In this document: positions 1 to 6,998 of the stretch, in pieces | How the letters are laid out: each line of letters opens with the position of its first letter | How positions within the stretch are numbered: the first letter of the stretch is position 1 | Assembly: GCA_021151685.1 (NCBI GenBank) | Contig: JAGKWS010000135.1 | Span: 1-9,819, forward strand | DNA: 9,819 nucleotides | Source of the DNA: Chitinophagaceae bacterium | GTDB taxonomy: Bacteria; Bacteroidota; Bacteroidia; Chitinophagales; Chitinophagaceae | Reading direction: 5' to 3' | Notes under the pieces: generated by a model | Told to the model about the DNA's origin: nothing | What the model saw: only the letters and a program-made list of their open reading frames with translations | The model's database searches: none | Translations under genes and position numbers: made by a program

Positions 1-1624
1 CTTCGTTGGCCGCAGTTGCCTCGGGAGCTTCCGTTACTTCATTGGCTTCCTGTAATTTGGCTTTTTCTGCCTTTTCTGCATCTTTTGCCTTTTTGCCATA
101 TTCGGCATGTACGGCATCGTATTTTTCTTTCAGTCGCTTGAGCGTTTTTGCGCCCTCGGCCAGCAGATTTTCGAGGTGGCTGCGTAACTCTTCGGCTTTT
201 TTGCCCGGGGTTATGTTTTTGAGTGCCTCGGTAAAGTCGGCAATTTTGCTTTCTTCTTCCTGTATTTCGCGGAGGAGACGGCTCACCATTTCTTTAGCTT
301 GCTCGGTACGAACATTTTTCTGAGCCTCTACATGCTGCTTACGTTGGTCGCGGTTGGCATCTTTGCGGGCAAAGAAGTGCTTGCGTGCAGCAATGAACTG
401 TTCCCATATTTTATTGGCATGTTCGCGGGCAACAGGGCCTATTTTCTTCCATTCGTCCAACAGTTCATTCATCTCGGCAGTAGTATCATTCCACTGGCCC
501 GAGTTTTTGATGGCCTCGGCACGGTTGAGGAGCTTCATTTTTGCCTCGTAGTTTTGGCTGTGCATGGTCTTGAGACCAGACAGGTGTGCTTTTTTGGCCT
601 GGTAGAAATGCTCTTGTGCGCCCATGAAGCGTTTCCAGAGTTCTTCGCCAATTTCGTTGCCTACGCGACCGGCTTTTTTCCATTCTTCCATCAGGCCGGC
701 ATATGCCAGAGATGTTTTGTTCCAGTCGGTGCTGTCTTTCAGGGCTTCGGCCCGTTCGGCCAGAGCGGTTTTGGTAATAATATGTGCTTCCTGTTCCTGC
801 TGTATTTGTGCCGTATGTTCGCGTTTGCGATCGAAGAAGGTGCTCTTGGCCGTAATGAAACGCTGCCACAACTCTTCGTTCTTTTTGCTAAGGGTGTGGC
901 CAATAGTTTTCCACTCGTTGGTAAGACGGTGAAAGGTATCGGCGGTTGTTTTCCACTCTGTGGCGTTTACTATGGCTTCGGCTTGCTCTACAAGGTCGAG
1001 TTTGAGGTCGAGATTGGCCAGCATTTCTTTCTCCTGATCGTCGTGATGGAGTTTTTTACGGTCGTAGAATTTGGTACGTGCCGCTTCTATGCGTGCCCAC
1101 AGTTTGTCGCCACGGTTTTTATCGGTATGCCCGGTTAGTTTCCATTGGTCTGTTATTTCGCGAAACAGGTTGGTGGTTCCCTTCCAGTCGGTACTGTCGG
1201 CCAGTGCTTCGGCTTGCTCGGTTAGTTTCAGTTTTGCGGCATAGTTGGCTTCGCTAAGGGCCGTAATGATCTCGTTCCACGGTTCGGTTTCGGCCAACAG
1301 TTTGTCTACATTGCCTATAGCGGGTGTAGATTTCAGCATTTGCCTGAGGGAGGCTACTTTTTCGGCCAGTTTCAGTTTGTCTTCGGTTGCAGCCCATTCG
1401 GTTGCCAGCTCTGTTACGCGTGCCTGCATCTGATAGAAGCGCTCGCCCAAGGTGACAATAATGGTGGCACTATTTTCTTCGTTTACGTTGGCAATCAGTC
1501 GTTCATCGGGTTGTGCCGCATGTATCACCAGCCTGCCGTCGTCGTGTACGGTATAGAGTTCTTTTCCTTCGAACGATACACTGTTCCACCACGCTACAAC
1601 ATCAAAATTCTGTTCCTGAGACAT
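1..1624 (-). CDS. DUF349-repeat protein, 3' end beyond the window
   Basis: The reading frame is open on the minus strand from an ATG at 1622-1624 (MSQEQNFDVVAWW) to the left edge, giving 541 residues without a stop, so the C-terminus is missing. Four copies of a repeat are visible, marked by an LWxRFxxAxxxFFxRK-like core starting near residues 172, 249, 326 and 402, a period of 76-77 residues. Each core is preceded by a helix of the type AEAL-x-D/N-S/A-T-x-W and an E-W-K-x-I/A-G turn. This is the DUF349 repeat, an all-helical module common in Bacteroidota. Residues from about 430 onward are charged, Glu/Lys/Ala-rich and probably coiled coil, including a KAKDAEKAEKAKLQEANE stretch. There is no signal peptide, so it should be cytoplasmic. 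The biochemical role of the family is not established. Upstream sequence has no clear TAnnTTTG promoter. Family call is firm; function is unknown. Confidence 0.93.
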   Translation of the reverse strand, partial: MSQEQNFDVVAWWNSVSFEGKELYTVHDDGRLVIHAAQPDERLIANVNEENSATIIVTLGERFYQMQARVTELATEWAATEDKLKLAEKVASLRQMLKSTPAIGNVDKLLAETEPWNEIITALSEANYAAKLKLTEQAEALADSTDWKGTTNLFREITDQWKLTGHTDKNRGDKLWARIEAARTKFYDRKKLHHDDQEKEMLANLDLKLDLVEQAEAIVNATEWKTTADTFHRLTNEWKTIGHTLSKKNEELWQRFITAKSTFFDRKREHTAQIQQEQEAHIITKTALAERAEALKDSTDWNKTSLAYAGLMEEWKKAGRVGNEIGEELWKRFMGAQEHFYQAKKAHLSGLKTMHSQNYEAKMKLLNRAEAIKNSGQWNDTTAEMNELLDEWKKIGPVAREHANKIWEQFIAARKHFFARKDANRDQRKQHVEAQKNVRTEQAKEMVSRLLREIQEEESKIADFTEALKNITPGKKAEELRSHLENLLAEGAKTLKRLKEKYDAVHAEYGKKAKDAEKAEKAKLQEANEVTEAPEATAANE

Positions 1625-1763
1625 AATAAGTAGTTCCTGTTTTCTGCAAATCGTTGATACAACCCTTTTGGGCCGCTGGCCGGGCTGTACATTCTGTGCA
1701 ATTTACTGTTATTTTACTTGAAGTACAAGCAGTACGCATGAAAAAATAATTCTTTAAAAACCG

Positions 1764-2519
1764 CTATCCGAAGACCTTGCGCAGTATATCGGACACCCGT
1801 GCAGCGGGGTTGGACCTGATGGAGGCCTCTTCTTGTGCTATGTTGACGAAAATGCCATTGAGGGCACGCTCGGTAACATAGGCTGCGAGGTCGGGGTTGA
1901 TTTTGGTACGTACAGTGGGTAGCTTGTTGTAAATGGTTACAATTTCGGTCCAGTAGCGGGTGGCGTTTACCTTGTCGAGCGAAGTTTGTATGACCGGGCG
2001 GAAGGCCGATGTGAGCTGTGGTGTGGTTTTGCCTTTGAGGTATTGCGTTGCGGCATCGTTGTTGCCCTTAAGTATAGACAAACCATCTTGTATGGTAATG
2101 CCGGTAATGGCATTGGTGAAGATGGGTACAGCCTTGCCCGATGCGTCTTCGGCAGCGCGGTTCATGGCTACAATAGCGCGGTCTACCTGGGCACCCATAC
2201 CCATGGCACGCAGGGTGGTTTCTATTTTTTTGGCTTCGGGTGGCATCAGAACCTTGATGGCGGCATTGGACAAAAAGCCGTTGACGGCCGATACACGACC
2301 TGTGGCATTTTGGGTGCCTACCTGCAATGCTTCTTTGAGCCCTGCAGTAATCTCGCTATTAGACAGGCTGGTACCCGTACCTGTGCCTGTAGCCCCCTTG
2401 GCGATACCAGAGACAGTTTTGCCGGTAGACTTGATGATGTCTTTGAGCCCACCCTGACCGTATGCTGGTACGGTAGCAACTATGGTAGCGGCAGCGAGTG
2501 CCCATGCAGTCAATTTCAT
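1764..2519 (-). CDS. DUF4197 family exported protein
   Basis: This 251-residue protein starts at the ATG at 2517-2519. The frame continues 12 codons upstream, but the chosen Met begins a clean signal peptide (MKLTAWALAAATIVATVPAYG, cleavage likely before Gln22). The mature part matches the DUF4197 pattern: LSNSEITAGLKEAL near 51-65, IKVLMPPE near 88-95, AMNRAAEDA near 118-126, YVTERALNGIF near 214-224 and a C-terminal AQEEASIRSNP. Length is normal for the family. The protein is expected in the periplasm; function is unknown. A short Gly/Thr stretch (residues 42-50) links the signal region to the domain. Upstream, TACCTTTA on the minus strand (2542-2549) matches seven of eight positions of the Bacteroidota -7 consensus, but no TTG sits at the right distance, so the promoter is unsure. 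The gene lies 121 bases downstream of the membrane-protein gene on the same strand and could be co-transcribed with it. Confidence 0.9.
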   Translation of the reverse strand: MKLTAWALAAATIVATVPAYGQGGLKDIIKSTGKTVSGIAKGATGTGTGTSLSNSEITAGLKEALQVGTQNATGRVSAVNGFLSNAAIKVLMPPEAKKIETTLRAMGMGAQVDRAIVAMNRAAEDASGKAVPIFTNAITGITIQDGLSILKGNNDAATQYLKGKTTPQLTSAFRPVIQTSLDKVNATRYWTEIVTIYNKLPTVRTKINPDLAAYVTERALNGIFVNIAQEEASIRSNPAARVSDILRKVFG

Positions 2520-2563
2520 ATTGGTATGTATGTTGATGAAATAAAGGTACTGCATATTTTGTG

Positions 2564-2609
2564 CCAGTAGCCTGCTACTTGGTAGGAAGTGTGAAATGTT
2601 GACATTTCA
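2564..2609. repeat. Two short dyads between the membrane-protein and DUF4197 genes
   Basis: AGTAGC/GCTACT (2566-2571 and 2574-2579, flanked by CC and GG at 2564-2565 and 2581-2582 with one bulged T) and TGAAATG/CATTTCA (2592-2598 and 2603-2609, loop TTGA) are adjacent perfect inverted repeats. They lie after the stop of the membrane-protein gene and about 45-90 bases before the DUF4197 start, on the minus strand. Neither is followed by a T-run, so they may be weak terminators, operator sites or chance. Confidence 0.3.
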
Positions 2610-2640
2610 TTAGCATGGGTAGCCGTGGTGAATGTGCTGC

Positions 2641-3906
2641 CTAATGGGTGGTGCGGGTGGTGGTAGCCGGTGCAAGCATGCTACCCAAGAGGGCGCAACT
2701 AACCATGATGGGTACAAGGAACAGGTATTTGTACGGTAGCTGGATGAAGGCATAAAACACAGTTAGATATACCTTGAAGGAGAACAGCAGGTAACGCTGC
2801 ACGGGTATGTGCCGGTGGCGGTAAAAGTATAGCCCCAGTGCTACTACCGTAATGCCACATAGCGCAAGGTGCAGTATGCGGTAGGTGGTGAGTACCTCTT
2901 GTATAGTGCCGGGCAACAATGCCAGTGCAAAGGAGGTGAACCCGAGGCCATTGCGCAGGTTGGCGGAGCCATTGTGTATGGCAAGGTCGCGCTGCCACTC
3001 GCCCAGTGCGGCATGTGTGTGATACTGATAGCCGTTGAGAAATATGTTACCATCGGTACGGAGGAAGGGCCACCAGTAGCATACCAGAAAGAAGACGAGC
3101 GACACCAAGGCGATTGTCCATGCATTTTTTCGCTGACTCGCCATAAACAGTATGGCGAGAGCAAGCGGTACCCAAAATATGATGCTGTAGCGTGAGAGTA
3201 AACAGAGGGCTACACCCACTGCCAAAGGCCATATGCGATGGCTGGACGTGCTGATGGCTGTATAGAAATAGTAGGCGGCAATGAGCCCCTCTACACTGAA
3301 GATATAAGAATTGTTGTCGTTGAGGATGCAGGCGCACCATGCTACTAATGGCCATACTGGTACGGTGAGCCCCCACCAGCCGGGTAGCTTGCGGGTGCGC
3401 AGGAAAAAGTAGGCACATACTGCCAACAGAGATAGGGTGGGTATCCAGCGGTAGTCTTTATGAAGCCACTCGGTGGCTATGTAGGGCAACCATTGAAAGG
3501 GTAGGTAAGTGGGGTAAAGGTTGTAGGTGCTGAAATGAATGACCTGATAGGGAGGCTGATGCGAGAGGAAGCGGGTAACGAGTGTTTGTATTTGCGGAAT
3601 GACATCGGACGAGCCCTTTACAGTGCCGGGATAGGTGATGGCATACCACCAAATATGCTTTAGCTGGGCGACAATGAACCATGATAGCCCACCAAACAAT
3701 ACCCACTGTATAGCCTGCCTGATGCGGGTAGGTGTAGTAGTGGGTACATGTGCAAGGGGCATACCCGCTACACGCAGCCATACAAAGGCAATAGAAAGCG
3801 ACACCGCATTGAAGAGCAGCACAGACAGGTAAATGCCTGTAGTGTTGATGAGCCATGAGGCCAGCAACACTTCTGTAATGCAAAGGATAAATAGTAATTG
3901 CCTCAT
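2641..3906 (-). CDS. Polytopic membrane protein, GT-C glycosyltransferase-like
   Basis: The protein has 421 residues with about 11-12 hydrophobic segments, roughly at 4-22, 26-46, 66-88, 155-170, 178-196, 202-220, 225-256 (two), 262-280, 320-334, 343-363 and 370-412. Between the third and later segments is a hydrophilic extracytoplasmic loop carrying GSSDVIPQ (Asp101) followed by FLSHQPPY and TYNLYPTYLPFQWLPY. An acidic residue in the first large loop followed by a P-P-Y/Y-P-P type motif and many membrane helices is the layout of lipid-linked-sugar GT-C glycosyltransferases such as the DUF2029 mannosyltransferase-like group. That assignment is inference from layout; the acceptor and donor cannot be read from sequence. 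The C-terminus ends in a Thr-rich tail (APATTTRTTH). The start at 3904-3906 is the only Met before the first hydrophobic segment. It is divergent from the small plus-strand genes beginning at 4106. Confidence 0.8.
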   Translation of the reverse strand: MRQLLFILCITEVLLASWLINTTGIYLSVLLFNAVSLSIAFVWLRVAGMPLAHVPTTTPTRIRQAIQWVLFGGLSWFIVAQLKHIWWYAITYPGTVKGSSDVIPQIQTLVTRFLSHQPPYQVIHFSTYNLYPTYLPFQWLPYIATEWLHKDYRWIPTLSLLAVCAYFFLRTRKLPGWWGLTVPVWPLVAWCACILNDNNSYIFSVEGLIAAYYFYTAISTSSHRIWPLAVGVALCLLSRYSIIFWVPLALAILFMASQRKNAWTIALVSLVFFLVCYWWPFLRTDGNIFLNGYQYHTHAALGEWQRDLAIHNGSANLRNGLGFTSFALALLPGTIQEVLTTYRILHLALCGITVVALGLYFYRHRHIPVQRYLLFSFKVYLTVFYAFIQLPYKYLFLVPIMVSCALLGSMLAPATTTRTTH

Positions 3907-4019
3907 GCTATGAACGGGAGTGCAAGCTAATGAACGGCTGGCAGATAATTTGTATTGTGTGTGGGGTAAGGAATGTGTGCGTGTGTATGTGTTGAAATTT
4001 TTTGATAGGGAAGTGTTGG

Positions 4020-4048
4020 CTTACGGGAGGGGCGTAAGGGGGATTTTT
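4020..4048 (+). other. Hairpin followed by T-run in divergent spacer
   Basis: CTTACG (4020-4025) pairs exactly with CGTAAG (4033-4038) around a seven-base G-rich loop, and is followed by GGGGGA and five T (4044-4048). The layout resembles a weak intrinsic terminator read on the plus strand. It sits between divergent genes, where no plus-strand gene is visible upstream, so a terminator role would require an unseen short transcript. It may equally be chance or part of a 5' control region. The bases before it (about 3949-4003) are unusually rich in GT dinucleotides. No other signal is seen in the 199-bp spacer. Confidence 0.3.
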
Positions 4049-4105
4049 CGTTATTCTCCAACCCTTTGATTTTGTTGAGAGGTCTATGATGTTAAACCCA
4101 ACCTT

Positions 4106-4201
4106 ATGAACATGATAATGCTCAATGCTATTGCGTTAGTAACCCTCGTACTGCTGCTGGCCGCATGTAAAATAGAGGAGGGGAGAGAAGAAGACCTGTA
4201 G
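4106..4201 (+). CDS. Predicted 31-residue micro-lipoprotein
   Basis: A short frame reads MNMIMLNAIALVTLVLLL then AACKIEEGREEDL and a TAG stop. It has a hydrophobic segment followed by a good lipobox (L-A-A-C, Cys21), so signal peptidase II would leave a mature lipopeptide of 11 residues. The residues after Cys are strongly acidic (Glu-Glu, Glu-Glu-Asp). Acidic residues just after the lipid-modified Cys act as a surface-export signal in some Bacteroidota, which makes surface exposure possible. Three Met codons occur within the first five positions, so the exact start is uncertain. Continuing the frame past the stop gives no protein-like sequence, so it is not obviously the front of a larger broken gene. 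The frame is below the usual gene-calling size. It could be a real small lipoprotein, an entericidin-like peptide in general architecture, or a chance frame. Confidence 0.5.
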   Translation: MNMIMLNAIALVTLVLLLAACKIEEGREEDL

Positions 4202-4260
4202 CAGTACATTACATGGGTACTTTACTGTGTTCCCTTTTCCTGCTTCCATATAGCCATACG

Positions 4261-4517
4261 ATGTTGCGCCGTGTACGCATTCTATCATTAACACTAATAC
4301 TGCCGGTATATCATCGGCAGGTGATTTCGCTGGCAGAGGGTATTATAATCAGCAAGGGGTGTACAACCCGGACGATGGTTGTTATTATGTTTTTGGTATT
4401 TATATGGCTATCGGCTATGGCCCTGCCTGGTTCATTCAGCAGGACATTGCTACCGGTGCTGCGTTGCGTAATGATCCTGTTTCTTCGATTTATCAGGGAT
4501 TGTATGTGCAATATTGA
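4261..4517 (+). pseudogene. Small Tyr/Gly-rich secreted protein, apparently frameshifted
   Basis: Two frames together look like one small exported protein. In the first, ATG at 4261 gives MLRRVRILSLTLILP, a good signal-peptide start. From about 4300 a second frame (codons beginning one base earlier) reads NTAGISSAGDFAGRGYYNQ, then GVYNPDDGCYYVFGIYMAIG, then YGPAWFIQQDIATGAALRND, then PVSSIYQGLYVQY and TGA at 4515-4517. This second frame has the composition of a folded or surface protein and no ATG before its upstream stop at 4251-4253. The longer competing frame (4213-4578) has an improbable Ile/Leu/Val/Arg/Cys mix after the signal-like start. A single lost base between about 4285 and 4330 would explain the pattern; a sequencing error or a programmed -1 shift are alternatives. 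I do not recognise the family. It lies just after the micro-lipoprotein and 32 bases before the propeller gene. Confidence 0.5.
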
Positions 4518-4542
4518 TTGGGTGAAAAATGTTGTAGGTTTA
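4514..4542 (+). promoter_or_regulatory. Possible Bacteroidota-type promoter for the propeller gene
   Basis: TTG (4514-4516), an 18-base spacer and TAGGTTTA (4535-4542) approximate the Bacteroidota sigma-A pattern TTG-N19-21-TAnnTTTG, with one mismatch in the -7 box and a slightly short spacer. Transcription would start near 4548, which favours ATG 4556 or 4562 over ATG 4550 as start of the next gene. The -33 TTG overlaps the stop region of the preceding small gene. Confidence 0.3.
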
Positions 4543-4549
4543 TTCTCTG

Positions 4550-5617
4550 ATGCGAATGTGTATGCAACAAATATATAGCCGAATACGCCCGGCAACCTTA
4601 ATAATAGTGTTCTGTGCTATGATAGCTGCTGTGCCGAAATGCACCGCTCAGCTACCCCTTGGTAGCCATTTACTAAGTGGTGTGCCGGGCATAACAAAAG
4701 AAATCAGCCAGAGTATATGGGTGATGTTTGAGGGTAAAGACCATGTGTACTGGTTGGGCAGTAATGGTAGTGGTGCCTACCGCTACGATGGTAAAAACCT
4801 GATACAATACACCACGGCCGACGGGCTATGTAGCAACCAAATACGCGGTATACAGGCCGATAGTATGGGGAACATATATTTTGATACACCGAAGGGTGTT
4901 TCGAAGTATGATGGCAAGCGATTCGAGACACTGAAGCCGGTAAGACCAGCGAAGAATAGCTGGGTGCTGCACGGTGGCGATTTGTGGTTTAATGGCAATG
5001 GTGAAACGGCGGGTGCTTGCCGGTATGATGGGAAGACGCTCTACCAACTGGAGTTTGCAGACGTAGATGGCAGAAAATATAGTTCCAGCCATGCGGTGTA
5101 TAGTATATACAGGGATGACAAGGGGCATATATGGTTTGGTACACTGACGGGAGGTGTAGCACGCTACGATGGTAAAAAGCTGGCATGGATAGTGGAAGAT
5201 GAGCTGAAGGCATTGAAAGACGGCCGTGCGCCTGCCATACGCTCGGTATTGCAAGACAGTGAAGGATGGTACTGGCTGAGCCACGTTGTCTATAAATACC
5301 GGGTGAATAGTGCCGCCGATGGGCGAATGACCTACCAAAAAACCAAGTGTGTGAGTGATAGGCAACGCGCGAAATTGGAACTGCCCTATTATACATCGGC
5401 TGTGGCAGATGGGGGTAAGGTATGGATGACTAACTACAATGAGGGCGTATGGCTGTACGAGGGCGGTACACTGACACAGTACCCGCTAACCGGAAATGGA
5501 CCGAAGGTGCGCCCAATATATGTATACAAAGACCGGGGTGGCCATATATGGGTGTGTACGGACAATGCCGGTGTGTATGTGTGGCGCAATAATGAGTTTG
5601 TTCGGTTTGTGCCGTGA
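4550..5617 (+). CDS. Secreted two-component-regulator-type beta-propeller protein
   Basis: The product has 355 residues from ATG 4550. Met codons at 4556 and 4562 are equally possible starts, and all leave a signal peptide with hydrophobic core PATLIIVFCAMIAAVP and likely cleavage in CTA-Q (about residue 33). The rest is built of propeller blades. YDGK-type turns recur near residues 79, 120, 159 and 206, with weaker copies near 303 (LYEGGTLTQYP) and 345 (VWRNNEFVRF). Between them are D-x-x-G-x-I-W/Y-F/V-x-T strands, for example DDKGHIWFGT (189-198) and DRGGHIWVCT (328-337). This is the Reg_prop repeat, normally the periplasmic sensor half of hybrid two-component systems. Here it stops after about six blades with no Y_Y_Y domain, membrane helix, kinase or C-terminal sorting domain, so it is a free exported propeller. 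Ligand or partner is unknown. It converges on the next gene across 63 bases in which I see no terminator. Confidence 0.87.
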   Translation: MRMCMQQIYSRIRPATLIIVFCAMIAAVPKCTAQLPLGSHLLSGVPGITKEISQSIWVMFEGKDHVYWLGSNGSGAYRYDGKNLIQYTTADGLCSNQIRGIQADSMGNIYFDTPKGVSKYDGKRFETLKPVRPAKNSWVLHGGDLWFNGNGETAGACRYDGKTLYQLEFADVDGRKYSSSHAVYSIYRDDKGHIWFGTLTGGVARYDGKKLAWIVEDELKALKDGRAPAIRSVLQDSEGWYWLSHVVYKYRVNSAADGRMTYQKTKCVSDRQRAKLELPYYTSAVADGGKVWMTNYNEGVWLYEGGTLTQYPLTGNGPKVRPIYVYKDRGGHIWVCTDNAGVYVWRNNEFVRFVP

Positions 5618-5680
5618 TGATAGCCGGGGGTACTTTTGTTTTGGTGAGCGCATTGTTTGCAGAAAGGCGTATGCTGCTAC

Positions 5681-6889
5681 CTACTGTTTTGGCTGATAAG
5701 CAAATGCAACCTCGTAAGGTGTTTCCTTGAAAGCTCGGGGCAATTTGCCAATGGGCATATCGTCCTTTTGGGGGGTGGGGTCGCACAGAGAGTATTTCTC
5801 ACCATTGTACAATATTGGCGTACCAATGGGTTTGTCGAATTTTACGGCAATAGATACATGATCGGGGTAGGCCAGTACTATCATGGGTAGGTTGTACAGC
5901 TCTTTCACCAGATAAAAGAAAAGTGCGGCACGGTCTTCGCAGTCGCTGGCATCGGACAGCAATGTTTGTTCGGGCAACATACGTTTTTCGTGGCCAAAGT
6001 GTTCGCCATCGGGCTTGTACAGAAAGGCATAACGGGTGAAGCGCATGAGGTAGTCAACCCCCTCGCGTACACTCATCTGGTGGGTGTTGGCACGTAACTG
6101 TGGTATGAGCGACTGATATGTACCGGCACTAAGTGGCGCAGTGAAATACAGTTTGTAGTCGGCAACGGGATAGTTGGTGAAGATGTTCTGAACGCGGGTA
6201 TTTAGTTTTACCCGGAATGTGTATTGCTCGTTTTTATAGTTGAACCTCAATTCTTTCTCGCTATAGTCGGCTGTGCTGAATTGGGGCATTTGTGTGAGCT
6301 TGTAAGAAAAGCCGTGCAATGGCTGTGGGAATGTGCTATTGATAGGTGTGAAGCGGGTCTTGGTGAAGTCGATACTACCGTAATCGTGATAGTTGAGGCA
6401 TACGTATTGCTTGCCATTGCGGGTGTGCGATGGTATGTCGTATATGTTTTCGTTGCACTGTACGTAGAAAAGCAATTGGTTGCCAGCAACATTGAGCACA
6501 GCATCGTAACCTGTGCGTGCCAGCAGGTACCATTTGTAGAGCGTATATTGCTGGTAATTGTTGACCTTGGGGCTGAAGTGCTGGGCCACACGGCGAATGA
6601 GCTGGTAGAACAGCCAGTCATCGGGCTGGTGCTGCTGTTTGTATTGCTGTAGCGATGTTACTACACCTTCGTACCCGGCTGCGTCCATTTGAGTACGGAA
6701 ATGGGTAATGGCTTCTTCGGTGAGTGGGCTGGTAAAGGTTACACTTTGCACATTGGTGCCTGCAATATTAATAGTGTCGCCATAGAAGGCAATGTGCAGG
6801 TCGTTACTGTTATGGGGTTGTGCATGGGCTACCCTGTTGCTCGTAATGAGGAGCATTAGCAGTAGTCCTATGTATTTTACGCACGTCAT
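5681..6889 (-). CDS. Exported protein with transglutaminase-like Cys-His-Asp domain
   Basis: The 402-residue protein is taken to start at the ATG at 6887-6889. The frame is open to 6919, but this Met opens the signal peptide MTCVKYIGLLLMLLITSNRV, with AHA-Q cleavage near residue 23. The C-terminal domain (about 275-402) has the transglutaminase/papain-like triad: Cys317 in SDASDCEDRAALFFYLV, His344 in YPDHVSIAV and Asp370 in YSLCDPT. The segment at 105-170 has the same layout (TLYKWYLLARTGYDAVL, LLFYV, then NGKQYVCLNYHD) at a constant offset of about 204 residues. The triad positions there read Gln113, Gln138 and Asn166, which suggests a non-catalytic duplicate. Residues 195-262 are strand-rich and could be a spacer domain. 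It should be periplasmic; the substrate is unknown and could be protein crosslinks or amide bonds. A possible -7 box TAACTTTA lies at 6898-6905 on the minus strand, next to an inverted repeat. Confidence 0.82.
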   Translation of the reverse strand: MTCVKYIGLLLMLLITSNRVAHAQPHNSNDLHIAFYGDTINIAGTNVQSVTFTSPLTEEAITHFRTQMDAAGYEGVVTSLQQYKQQHQPDDWLFYQLIRRVAQHFSPKVNNYQQYTLYKWYLLARTGYDAVLNVAGNQLLFYVQCNENIYDIPSHTRNGKQYVCLNYHDYGSIDFTKTRFTPINSTFPQPLHGFSYKLTQMPQFSTADYSEKELRFNYKNEQYTFRVKLNTRVQNIFTNYPVADYKLYFTAPLSAGTYQSLIPQLRANTHQMSVREGVDYLMRFTRYAFLYKPDGEHFGHEKRMLPEQTLLSDASDCEDRAALFFYLVKELYNLPMIVLAYPDHVSIAVKFDKPIGTPILYNGEKYSLCDPTPQKDDMPIGKLPRAFKETPYEVAFAYQPKQ

Positions 6890-6909
6890 GTTACTGATAA
6901 AGTTACTGA

Positions 6910-6936
6910 AACTTAACAATAAGATAATGTTAAGTT
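6910..6936. repeat. 9-bp inverted repeat in divergent promoter region
   Basis: AACTTAACA (6910-6918) and TGTTAAGTT (6928-6936) are perfect inverted copies separated by nine A/T-rich bases (ATAAGATAA). The dyad lies in the 109-bp space between the divergent genes starting at 6889 (minus) and 6999 (plus), just upstream of a possible -7 box for the minus-strand gene. Its size, symmetry and place fit an operator for a dimeric regulator. It could also be a chance dyad in AT-rich DNA or a short hairpin in a leader. Confidence 0.45.
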
Positions 6937-6998
6937 GGGCTTATGGGGAAATAAATAATATTGTGTGATGTTATTATTATGGTATAACGTATAAGCAA

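Noticed and set aside
299..1138. Long plus-strand frame of 279 codons
   Set aside because: It is the antisense of the DUF349 gene; the composition is rich in Phe, Cys and Leu, which follows from reverse-reading a Glu/Lys-rich helical protein, while the minus frame carries clear repeats.
1625..1763. Search for a promoter or small gene between the DUF349 and DUF4197 genes
   Set aside because: No TAnnTTTG box in proper register with TTG, no frame of note, only short imperfect dyads around 1717-1735.
1960..2570. Plus-strand frames opposite the DUF4197 gene
   Set aside because: The minus frame has a signal peptide and family motifs; the plus frames have none.
4213..4578. Plus-strand frame of 121 codons as the gene in this interval
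   Set aside because: Only its start (from Met 4261) looks like a signal peptide; the remainder is an unlikely hydrophobic/Arg/Cys mix, and the alternative frame reads as a proper protein.
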